DNA of 64,000 nucleotides from Bradyrhizobium sp. ISRA464 (GTDB lineage: Bacteria; Pseudomonadota; Alphaproteobacteria; Rhizobiales; Xanthobacteraceae), in the NCBI RefSeq assembly GCF_029910095.1, contig NZ_CP094526.1, positions 2,976,001-3,040,000 on the forward strand, in the 5' to 3' direction. The position numbers were made by a program, and so were the translations under genes. Under the pieces are notes generated by a model, which searched no databases, had not been told where the DNA came from, and saw only the letters and a program-made list of their open reading frames with translations. Positions 55,301-63,070 of this stretch are shown here, piece by piece. Each line of letters begins with the position of its first letter. Position 1 is the stretch's first letter.

Positions 55301-56109
55301 GCCGCGGCGACGAGATGATCCGTCGGCTGGCCGATCGCCTCGTCGGCGTCGACCTGCTGGACCAGGCCGCCGACCTCCTGCAGTACCAGGTCGACAAGCG
55401 GCTGGAAGGCGCGGCACGCGCCCAGGTCGCCGCGCGCCTTGCCATGGTGTATCTGACCAACCGCAAGCCCGATCGCGCGATCGCCGCGCTGCGCTCGACG
55501 CGGATCGCCGACCTGTCCGGCGAACTGCGGCAGCAGCGGCTGCTGCTCGAGGCGCGGGCGCAGAGCGACGTCGGTCGCCACGACCTCGCGCTCGACATCA
55601 TCTCGAATATCACCGGCCGCGAGGCGATCCGGCTGCGCTCGGACATCTATTGGGCGGCGCGGCGCTGGCGCGAGGCGTCCGAGCAGATCGAACTGTATTA
55701 CGGCGACCGCTGGCGCGACTTCACCCCGCTCAATGCCGCCGAGAAGGCCGACATCATCCGCGCCGTGGTCGGCTACGCGCTGGCCGAGGACGCCATCGGC
55801 CTGGCGCGGTTCCGCGAAAAATACGCTCCACTGATGTCGGGCGAGGCCGACAAGCTGGCGTTCGACACCGCCAGCAAGCCGGTTGCGACCTCGAGCGCGG
55901 AGTTCGCCCTGATCGCCAGGATGGCGGCGAGCGTCGACACGCTGGACGGCTTCATCCGCGAGATGAAGACCCGCTTCCCCGACGCCACCGCCCGTGCGCC
56001 GCTGCCGGACCCGGTCACGACCGGATCGCTGTTGGACAAGGCGAAGGCCGCGCCGGTGAGCGCCTTGACGGCCATCAAGGGCGAGCGGCGCGCCAGCGCC
56101 TCGCGCTAG
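52327..56109 (+). CDS. large exported TPR-repeat protein
   Basis: A 1260-residue protein with a signal peptide (CLLTAGLAVAALTSSGAARA). Residues about 35-285 form a beta-rich N-terminal domain. A long low-complexity Pro/Lys/Glu/Ala segment (KSEQPQGEPAKPEQ) follows around residues 330-440, then a second beta-rich part. The last 550 residues are TPR-like helices (YDSQLWKGLAFAREDKW, ADTGRYADAFAVSRAATRL). The neighbouring flagellar operons suggest a motility or envelope scaffold role, but no direct evidence exists. Intact, ATG 52327. Confidence 0.75.
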   Translation: MARTAAAGTWSLSRAWTRAARLCLLTAGLAVAALTSSGAARADDPVPVPGEATFSAANGFARLVLKLKEDVDAEVTTAGSIIVIRFKRPVDIPVEKLSDAVPDYVGSARRDPDGSAIRLSLARRVTINTMTAGERIFVDFLPDSWTGPPPPLPQEVIRELAERARNAERLLRLQRAADAAKKRPPVRVRALLQPTFVRFVFEVPDGVGVSSVLNEQKLTLSFNAVLTFDLADAKIAAPPNVASISARADTDTSAVDMTLVGDVDVHSFRDEKNYIVDVAFQQSDQQAQAKPALTALMPAPRGKPKAAMPQQPAAIPPVTSEGIAQQAKIEIKPEQPKSEQPQGEPAKPEQGNTEQQTSEPAKSEPPKSESPKAAAAPAEKAPAAENVVTPAAPHDGAAAPPEDAKPAAAMEAPKPATAAVQIPKAAAVPPPSSEARANGKPSVEAQRDSDGLRVTFSFPAATPAALFRRADAVWIVFDTPDAVDVDPIRAKGGSIIADVTRSPLEKGQAVRFRLNRPQMPSLESDDRSRGVSWTLTFADRVQKPPLPLTVVRNITEPALANVSVPLANPGQFHRLVDPDAGDTLWVVTAPPPTRGILKRQDFVELSLLESIHGLVVRPNADDVKAEVGDDKVTLGRPGGLTLSSADVAAERATAAVKPLFDIDEWHKNRSENFLNRLDSLITAAASANADQLPQARLDLADFYMACGMYEEAHAVTNLMLSESKRGNETPAMVMVHAIASILIGRPAQGLKDLASPVIGNGYDSQLWKGLAFAREDKWVEAREKFKNVEFAVATLPSDLQRIITMNAMKASLEVKDYAGAARRKSDLDVVGVPDDLKPAAAVLKGRLAEALGQEKDALDAYHFAAISSDRQAAAEGKLRETLLRQKRGEIGQDDVLKELELLSMTWRGDSIELKTLFVLSKIYADTGRYADAFAVSRAATRLQPNAPESRQAQDAASALFVQLFLGPKGDEMSPIDALSTFYEYRELTPIGRRGDEMIRRLADRLVGVDLLDQAADLLQYQVDKRLEGAARAQVAARLAMVYLTNRKPDRAIAALRSTRIADLSGELRQQRLLLEARAQSDVGRHDLALDIISNITGREAIRLRSDIYWAARRWREASEQIELYYGDRWRDFTPLNAAEKADIIRAVVGYALAEDAIGLARFREKYAPLMSGEADKLAFDTASKPVATSSAEFALIARMAASVDTLDGFIREMKTRFPDATARAPLPDPVTTGSLLDKAKAAPVSALTAIKGERRASASR

Positions 56110-56737
56110 CGCGCGCCATGCTGCGCAGTCGCAGCTGGGCAGGCCGACGCCTCACTTGGGACGCCTTCAACCAAATCAAAGAACGGACACCGTTGCTGAA
56201 GCCTAAGCTGCGCCTCCCTTATCGGGAGCTGCAGGCGCTTGCAGTGCTGTGAACCAACTGTCGAAGAGCGTCGGTGCGGGAAATCCGCACGCCACGTTCT
56301 GTGGGAACCGGGGGCGGGCGACCGCCTCCGGTGACCCGGTCGGCGGCGAGCGATCGCCGCCTCTACTCGACCCTTTGCGGCAGGCGAAAACTCTATTTCT
56401 GGCCGTAGCTCAATTGGTGGGTTTCGGCTCCGGAAAGTCGAAAATGCTTGATCTTTCAATGGGGATTGACTGACGCTCTCTCCGCCATCGCTCGATTTTG
56501 TGCGCCAAACTACGCTGTTTCGATAGGCGGCGTCAGTTCGTTGCAGAGACCGAACTCGAATGTTCGGCTCGGCGAGAGACAACGGCCGCTCACCTACATT
56601 GAACTGAATCAAGACGCGACAGCCGGCAGGTGTCAAGTGCCTTCAGGAACCTGCGCAAGGTTGCGGTCCTTGCTTCTCTGTTTTCACGCCGAGGATGACA
56701 GTCCTCATGAGATGTCGCTCGCCACGGCGCATTTTCT
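56110..56737. other. no gene recognised (628 bp)
   Basis: Open frames on both strands lack family resemblance. A tRNA-like fragment near 56401 was considered and rejected. Confidence 0.5.
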
Positions 56738-56971
56738 TCAGGCGTCCAGCACCTCTTGGATTGCTTCATATATGTCGTCTGCCGTCCCTTCGATCTTGCA
56801 ATCGGCCCAGGCTTGGTAAGCCCTGGCATAAACCAACTTTTCGGCATCTGGATCGGTCATCGAGACCGGCTCGTCACCGGATTCGCTCAAAGTGAGGGCT
56901 TTCACCTCCATGGCGATCGCGGTGATGAACCTCACGCGACCTTCATGCTCGTCGAAAACATTCGCGGCCAT
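56738..56971 (-). CDS. small hypothetical protein
   Basis: A 77-residue product (AANVFDEHEGRVRFITAI, YARAYQAWADCKIEGTADD) with AGGGAG upstream of ATG 56971. It is helical and acidic. I know no family. Moderate confidence from start context. Confidence 0.5.
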   Translation of the reverse strand: MAANVFDEHEGRVRFITAIAMEVKALTLSESGDEPVSMTDPDAEKLVYARAYQAWADCKIEGTADDIYEAIQEVLDA

Positions 56972-57058
56972 GAGCGCTTCTCCCTGTTCGGCCTGACGGC
57001 TACTGCCGATGCCGCGCGCCGAAAATTATCGGCGCCAGCCCATCCGTGCAGTGGCAAG

Positions 57059-57238
57059 CTACGACCGCGGCTCGTGCGGTTGTTCCTTTGGCCGCTCTCT
57101 CTTGCATATGAAGCAGACCGAGCGTGCTACTTGAACTCCGTTGATGGCTAACCGTTCGTGGACGTGCGGAGTCCTCGTCGTACAGAACTCGCAGTATGCG
57201 CGCGGCAACCGCAATGCAATTTCTCTTGAAGTGTCCAC
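57059..57238 (-). CDS. small zinc-ribbon-like protein
   Basis: A 59-residue product from GTG 57238 with two CxxC pairs (AYCEFCTTRTPHVHER and SVCFICKRER), as in small zinc ribbons. Function unknown. An ATG at 57364 gives a longer version, but without resemblance. Confidence 0.4.
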   Translation of the reverse strand: MDTSREIALRLPRAYCEFCTTRTPHVHERLAINGVQVARSVCFICKRERPKEQPHEPRS

Positions 57239-57510
57239 GAATCGCCCCCGCGCATAACAATCACTTCCCTCCCACTCAGGGCAACTTTGAAAGACAACCG
57301 ATCCGCGGAGCCGTACGTTATCGTACCGACTTTGTACACGACGGCCTTCGACAACGCAAAGCATGGACGCTTGCTACAGCAAGACCAGGGGCGCGCGGCC
57401 AAGGTGACCGGACGCGTCCCGTCTGGAAGAAACGATCGGCACGATACCGATAATCGGGATTACCCGGCATGCCGACGACGCATTGCGATCCGGCAGCCAG
57501 CGCGTCTGCT

Positions 57511-57783
57511 TCAGGGACCGCTGCGCTCCGCGTTTTTGCCGATGATGGCTGCCACGATAAGTCCGAACATCACCAGACGCGGCAATAAATACATGGGCTC
57601 CGTCGTATCGGAAACCTGGCTCATTCCCAGCGCGAAGCGCGATATGGCATCGATGGCAAAAGCCGCCGCGAAAATTAGAAAGAAGGTATCTCTCGTTCGT
57701 CGCCAAAACTTCAGAAAGAACAGGGCGACGGCCAGAGAGGCCATCGAGGCGGCGCCTGAGAGAACGTCGGCGAGGTGTGTCAT
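57511..57783 (-). CDS. DUF5985 membrane protein, second copy
   Basis: A 90-residue protein with three hydrophobic helices (ASLAVALFFLKFWRRTRD, FFLIFAAAFAIDAISRF, LVMFGLIVAAIIGKNAE). Its start ATG shares one base with the stop of the preceding gene. The pair looks like a tandem of related small membrane proteins that may associate. Confidence 0.75.
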   Translation of the reverse strand: MTHLADVLSGAASMASLAVALFFLKFWRRTRDTFFLIFAAAFAIDAISRFALGMSQVSDTTEPMYLLPRLVMFGLIVAAIIGKNAERSGP

Positions 57784-58040
57784 CAACGCTCCTCCCAAAT
57801 CAGCCCATACAGCAGGACCAGCGTTGCCGGCAGGCCGATCGATATCCTGAAGACTGAAAAATCCGTCGTGGGAAGCACCAGCTTGTCCGCCCAAAGTGCG
57901 ACGTTGTTCAGTGCAAGACCCGAGAAGCAGATCGAGCTCCACAGCAGAAGCCTGGAGTGCGTCCGCAGATGCGCGCGAACCAGCAACCAAGTGCACAGCG
58001 CTCCGGTGATCGCACACAAGCTGTAGATCACCGCGGCCAT
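57783..58040 (-). CDS. DUF5985 membrane protein, first copy
   Basis: An 85-residue protein with three hydrophobic helices (VIYSLCAITGALCTWLLV, LLLWSSICFSGLALNNVAL, GLPATLVLLYGLIWEER). It follows the helix-turn-helix-like gene by 6 bases and overlaps the next by one base. Function unknown. Confidence 0.75.
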   Translation of the reverse strand: MAAVIYSLCAITGALCTWLLVRAHLRTHSRLLLWSSICFSGLALNNVALWADKLVLPTTDFSVFRISIGLPATLVLLYGLIWEER

Positions 58041-58046
58041 AGCTTC

Positions 58047-58418
58047 CTAGTCCTTCCGGAACTTGAACGCATCCGAGAATGTTCGGATATGGCGGGGTTT
58101 TGAGTGGATCAGATTCGTAATGGGAATCAGGTAATGCGCATAGGCCTCTGCGAGCGCCTCGACGGCGGCGTCTCGATCCGAACGCCGGGCATAGCGATAT
58201 TGCCCGCCATCTCGCACGAGAAATCCGTCATCGGCGAGCCCAGCCAGGGCTGCGGCCATATCCGAAGGAGGCGCATAGAGCCGCTTGGCCACGGAAGCGG
58301 CGTCCCATTGTTCGCTTGAACGTGCGTGCAAGAAGAGAAGCGCTTCGAGTTGAGCCACGGAATCGATATGTCTTACAATCAAATCCCGGACCTCTTCTGG
58401 CATTGGTGCTTTGGACAT
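58047..58418 (-). CDS. winged-helix-like hypothetical protein of the DUF5985 operon
   Basis: A 123-residue protein (EEVRDLIVRHIDSVAQLE, DAASVAKRLYAPPSDMAAAL, FLVRDGGQYRYARRSD) with a probable winged helix that lacks a clear recognition motif. It starts the operon with the two DUF5985 genes and may regulate it. Function unknown. Confidence 0.65.
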   Translation of the reverse strand: MSKAPMPEEVRDLIVRHIDSVAQLEALLFLHARSSEQWDAASVAKRLYAPPSDMAAALAGLADDGFLVRDGGQYRYARRSDRDAAVEALAEAYAHYLIPITNLIHSKPRHIRTFSDAFKFRKD

Positions 58419-58522
58419 TCAGCGACCTCGGGCGAGCGTCACCTCGACCGCATATCAGGAATCCAAGATTGGATTGAGCCGAGACGATCAGGCACGCGCT
58501 TTCAAGCCGCATGCCTGTTGCA

Positions 58523-58717
58523 TCACTCAACCAGGCTCAGGCGCGATCGGCTTTTCAATCGTCTCACCGCGAGGGCAACGGATGGATCACACAAGATGAA
58601 CTGGAGCATCGCAACTAGGTCTTCCTGATTTTTCCTGGAAGTCGCCTCATCGTACACGGCCAGGAGTCGCTGGGCTTCCTCGACTGCGGCGATCACGGAT
58701 TCATAGTCTGACATCAT
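58523..58717 (-). CDS. small hypothetical protein
   Basis: A 64-residue product (MSDYESVIAAVEEAQRLL, DPSVALAVRRLKSRSRLS), helical. Start 58717 (or 58714) is preferred over a longer frame. I recall similar short proteins in Bradyrhizobium. Confidence 0.5.
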   Translation of the reverse strand: MMSDYESVIAAVEEAQRLLAVYDEATSRKNQEDLVAMLQFILCDPSVALAVRRLKSRSRLSLVE

Positions 58718-59001
58718 GCACCTGCGCTTCGGATGCTCGACTATGACACAAAGCGGATTTTCTCCCATTAGCTAGATCGTCGCCACAGAAGGTACGGTAG
58801 CGTACATAGAGAGCTGACCGCGCGCTGTCGCGAGACCCTCGAAGGCCGGATCATACCTAAGTTGAGAATACGGCTCGTGCTCACTGGAGCAGATGTCTAC
58901 GTGCGGCAAGATGCTACTGAGACCCGTTCGACCGCGTCTTGTGGAGGTGTTCAACCCGCCATACGCTTCCTCGATCAGAGTTGCGCAGTACACAGAAAGC
59001 G

Positions 59002-59808
59002 ATGACGCCCAAGGTTAGAAACAGTCTGTTGCGCCTTATCCCGAATGACGAGCTCTTGCGCGTTATGGACGTCTGCGAGCGGGTCAGGCTCGCGCCACGC
59101 CAGGTTCTTCATCACTACATGCTGCCAATGGAGCACGTATACTTTGTCGAAAGTGGACTGGTGTCGGTGGCCGCGAAAGTGGGTCGGGAGAAATTCGTCG
59201 AGGTCTGGCTGATCGGATCCGAGGGACTGGTCGGCGCTCCGGTCGTTCTTGCGGCCAGGGGAGTGCCGCTGCATAGAAGAACCGTCCAGCTGACGGGCGA
59301 TGCTTGGCGGATCAGGACCGCGGAGTTTTGCGAACTTTTGGAATCCCTTCCGCACTTGCGCTCGGTGGTCGAGAGATATCTGGCCGTCGTATTGGCGCAG
59401 ACTTCCCAATCGGGCGCCTGCAACTCCTATCATAGTCTCAAGCAGCGACTAGCGCGCTGGCTGCTCATTGCCCAGAACGCCACAGGCGAAGACGAGATTC
59501 CGCTCACTCACGGAGTTCTGGCGGAATTGCTGGGTGTCCGGCGTGCCAGCGTTACGGAATGTCTGGAAGTCCTCCAAAGGGATGGAACGGTAATAACCAG
59601 ACGCGGTTCCGTGAAGATACAGGATGCTGCCGAGTTATCGAAGCTTTCTTGCGATTGCTTCAAGCTGATCGAGCGCGAATATCGCCGCCATCTACTGCCT
59701 GCGCTTGACATCGGCTCCCGCCAACGACCGCCTGTCTCGCTCTCGGCTCCTGTCGGTGCGGGCGAGTCCGCACTCGTGGACCGAGAGCCAAAACGGCCTT
59801 CCGGGTAA
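59002..59808 (+). CDS. Crp/Fnr-family transcriptional regulator
   Basis: A 268-residue protein with a degenerate cyclic-nucleotide-binding barrel (VYFVESGLVSVAAKVGREK) and a C-terminal winged helix (THGVLAELLGVRRASVTECL). No iron-sulfur cysteine cluster of Fnr type is seen; the signal is unknown. ATG 59002 is chosen over the longer frame from 58939. Paralogue of 19609-20385. It is followed by a 220-base gap. Confidence 0.85.
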   Translation: MTPKVRNSLLRLIPNDELLRVMDVCERVRLAPRQVLHHYMLPMEHVYFVESGLVSVAAKVGREKFVEVWLIGSEGLVGAPVVLAARGVPLHRRTVQLTGDAWRIRTAEFCELLESLPHLRSVVERYLAVVLAQTSQSGACNSYHSLKQRLARWLLIAQNATGEDEIPLTHGVLAELLGVRRASVTECLEVLQRDGTVITRRGSVKIQDAAELSKLSCDCFKLIEREYRRHLLPALDIGSRQRPPVSLSAPVGAGESALVDREPKRPSG

Positions 59809-60029
59809 ATGTTCTCCATAACGCTTCCGGCCGGGATCCGGCGGACCTTCTCGCGTTCCATGCTCGATGTGGCGAACAGCTCCAGCGGTCGTCCGCCTCG
59901 TTACATGAGTCGCTCTTCGGGAGCGCATTTCAAGGTCACAATATCGTCAAGCACCGAAGCCTTCCTGGGTGCCCTGCCTCGGCGCGGTTGATCTGCAAAG
60001 CAAGGGCTTGAGCGGCACCGGAGAGAAAA

Positions 60030-60233
60030 ATGGACGTACGCTACCGAAATATGAATGTTCTGGTGCCTTGCTTTGTCGCGCTCGCCATCATGTGCGGGTT
60101 GGTGGCCTATTCGCCGGAACTATACCGTGCATTCTGCGGCGCAACGGGATATGGCGGAACGACACAAAGAGCTTATACCTATCCAACCACCACGTCGCAA
60201 CGAACCGTGACGGTCGACTTTGACAGCAATGTC
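60030..60233 (+). pseudogene. CtaG/Cox11 N-terminal remnant
   Basis: The frame encodes one hydrophobic helix (VLVPCFVALAIMCGLVAYS) followed by PELYRAFCGATGYGGTTQ and RTVTVDFDSNV, the opening of the copper chaperone CtaG/Cox11 for cytochrome c oxidase. Homology stops after about 65 residues. The downstream part, with the copper-binding cysteines, is absent. The following cytochrome c gene overlaps the end in another frame. Confidence 0.65.
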
Positions 60234-60630
60234 GTACCCAGACGCAAAGAATTTGTCGCGCTTTCTCGCCAACGCTGCTCCGGATGCCGTTCATGGCCTC
60301 GAGCTTTTTACCCAGCGTTGCAGCGCATGCCATGCACTGGACAAGAACATGGCCGGTCCCATGCTGGGCGGTGTGGTCGGCCGCCCGGCCGGCTCCGCTG
60401 CTGGCTTCAGCTACTCGTCAGCCTTGAAGAACGCCCATCTCACCTGGTCTAACGACAAGCTGGACGAATGGCTGGCCGGTCCCCAGAAGTTGGTGCCTGG
60501 AGCAAGAATGCCGGTTCGCGTGCTCGATGCTCCGTCTCGCCACGATATCATTGCCTACCTGCAGGCGGTCGGCGAGAAGCACGGCGATCAGGCGCATCCT
60601 CAGGCACGCGCATCGGGGTCGGAATATTAG
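60229..60630 (+). CDS. c-type cytochrome
   Basis: A 133-residue class I cytochrome c with the heme motif CSACH and a distal Met in ARMPVRVLD. Other features are GPMLGGVVGRPAGSAAGF and KLDEWLAGPQKLVPG. It lacks a signal peptide, but the CtaG-like helix in the overlapping frame would provide an anchor if a one-base frameshift joined them. Alternatively it is a remnant. ATG 60229 or TTG 60220 are possible starts. Confidence 0.75.
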   Translation: MSYPDAKNLSRFLANAAPDAVHGLELFTQRCSACHALDKNMAGPMLGGVVGRPAGSAAGFSYSSALKNAHLTWSNDKLDEWLAGPQKLVPGARMPVRVLDAPSRHDIIAYLQAVGEKHGDQAHPQARASGSEY

Positions 60631-60680
60631 CGGGTCCATGAGACATTTGTGCGGCATGCCAGTGCGGTTGGGGAAGAGCA

Positions 60681-63025
60681 ATGGAAGATCGGATGGACCG
60701 TATCGGCGGCGAATTCGAACGGCGTAGTCGTAGCTGGATGCGACGCATGGGAGCCCAGCGGCTGCTCCGCGATCCGCTCGCTCGCTACACGCTGCTCGGT
60801 CTCTTCGCCGCCGGAGTCGTGATTGCGGCGCTCACCTTGCTCGCTGCGGTCATGGTCGAGGACTGGTCCCAGCGTGACATCGATCTGCGTTCCCGCCTCG
60901 TATTCCGGTCGATCCGGGACCAGGTCGCGATGGCGATGACGGCCAAGCCGGACATCGATCTTGCTCAAGTGTTCGAGCGGATTACCGAGGATGAACGAAT
61001 ACTGGCCCTGGGCTTCTGCTCCGCGCAGGGCCAGTTGCGGTACGCGACCAAGGAGTTTCCGAAGTCTGTCACATGCGACAGCCTGAAGCGGACCAAGTCC
61101 AGCACTTTTGCTGCGGTCGCGGATTCCGGCCGCCACATCCACATCAGCTCCTTTCCGATTACCGTCGCAGACTCGACCGGCCACCTGCTGGTGTTGCACG
61201 ATCTGGCGTATATAGAGGCGCGTACGAACGAGGCGCGCCTCTATACGCTGCTTGCTCTCGTCGGCGTGACATCAGGCCTGGGGCTGCTCGCCACAGCCAT
61301 CGTCCTCGCACTTATGCGGGCATGGACCCGTTCGATTCGAGGCGCTCTCACCGAGGTCCGACACGGAGCCGTCGGCGAAGCTTTGGCGCGTAGCCGTTTT
61401 CCGATCAGTCGCGAGGTTCACGCGGCCCTCTCGGAACTGCGAATGGAGCGTCGTTTTGCGAATGGCATCCATGTCGAATGGTCGCCCAAGACCTTGCATC
61501 GCCTGCTAGTTGAGGAACTTCCGGACGCTCAGGTGCTCGTTGTTTCCAATCGCGAGCCTTACATTCACAACCGCTCCGGCGGCGAACTCACGTTGCAGAT
61601 TCCGGCGAGCGGCCTTGTGGCCGCCCTCGAACCGGTGATGCGGGCTTGTGGCGGAACATGGATTGCGCACGGCTCCGGTTCTGGAGATCGCGACACTGTC
61701 GATGCCAGCGACAGACTGCGTGTGCCTCCCGCTGAACCGACTTATCTGCTGCGTCGGGTATGGCTCTCGGAAAAGGAGCAGAGCGGATACTACTATGGGC
61801 TGGCCAACGAAGGGCTATGGCCGCTTTGTCACATCGCATTCGTACGCCCGACCTTTCGAGAGGAGGATTGGGCCCAGTACCGGAAGGTGAACGAGCGGTT
61901 CGCCGACGTAATTGTCGAGGAGGCGACCTGCGACGATCCGATCGTGCTGGTTCAGGATTATCATTTCGCCCTGCTGCCAAGGATGATCCGCGATCGGCTG
62001 CCAAAGGCAACGGTCATCGCGTTCTGGCATATCCCGTGGCCCAACGCCGAGACGTTTGGAATCTGCCCGTGGCGGCGGGAAATCATCGACGGGCTGTTGG
62101 GGAGCACCATCCTTGGCTTCCATACGCAATTCCACTGCAACAATTTTCTCGAAGCGGCGGACCGCTTCATGGAGAGCCGCATCGATCGCGAGCATGACTC
62201 CGTCACTTTCCGCGGGGATGAGACGCTGATCAGACCTATCCGATCTCGATCGAATGGCCGCCGGCGGCGCTCGTCGAGCAGGCGCCTGTTCGGGAGTGCC
62301 GCGACGCGGTCCGGCGGCGCTTCTCTCTGCCTGCCGATGTCCGCATCGCTGTCGGCATAGAGCGGTTCGACTACACCAAGGGAATCCTCGATCGCATCCG
62401 CGCGGTCGACGATCTGCTGACCTGCCACCCCGAATGGATCGGGCGGCTTGTCTTCATTCAGGCGGCGGCTCCCACTCGCAGCAAGCTCGCCACCTACAGC
62501 TCCCTGCAGGGCGAGGCCGAACAGCTCGTTACGGAGGTGAACGCGCGGCACGGCAAGAAAGGTTTTCAGCCGATTCGTCTTGTCGTGCGACATCACGAGC
62601 CTGACGAGGTTTTCGAGCTTTTCAGGGCCTCGGACATGTGCATTGTCTCCAGCCTGCACGACGGCATGAATCTGGTTGCCAAGGAGTTCGTGGCCGCGCG
62701 CGACGACGAGCATGGTGTGCTGATCCTCTCGAGCTTCGCGGGAGCGTCGCGCGAACTGTCGGAAGCGTTGATCGTCAATCCATATGACACGCACGGCATG
62801 GCCGAGGCGTTCGTGCAGGCGTTGCAGATGTCACACGCGGAGCAGCGCGACCGCATGCGGCTGATGCGCGATCTCGTGCGCGAGCGGAACGTCTATCGAT
62901 GGGCGGCGCAGATGCTGCTCGACGCAGCCCGCCTGCGTCAGCGAATCGTCTCGTCCAATGCGCTCCATGCCGGTCGGGCCAGCCCGCAACCAATATCGCC
63001 CGCGAGCCAGCGCAGAACGGCCTGA
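60681..63025 (+). pseudogene. membrane-sensor trehalose-6-phosphate synthase, one frameshift
   Basis: The N-terminus has two membrane helices (TLLGLFAAGVVIAALTLLAA and TLLALVGVTSGLGLLATAIV) bracketing a periplasmic-like domain and a HAMP-like linker. A GT20 trehalose-phosphate synthase domain follows: VVSNREPYIHNR, LVQDYHFALLPRMIRD, FWHIPWPNAETFGI. A deleted base near 62236 moves the reading to GIERFDYTKGILDRIRAVDD and SSLHDGMNLVAKEFVAAR, ending at 63025. Repaired, the protein would be about 780 residues and would form trehalose-6-phosphate from UDP-glucose and glucose-6-phosphate. The symbol otsA could apply if the frame is restored. Confidence 0.82.
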
Positions 63026-63070
63026 AAGAACGGCGATTTCTGGTCGGCGTCGATTAGATGCCCACGCGGG

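Noticed and set aside
56401..56470. tRNA-like start (GGCCGTAGCTCAATTGG)
   Set aside because: No anticodon arm, T arm or acceptor partner can be formed downstream.
56106..56636. 176-codon minus-strand frame
   Set aside because: No motif and no ribosome binding site; overlaps an otherwise featureless gap.
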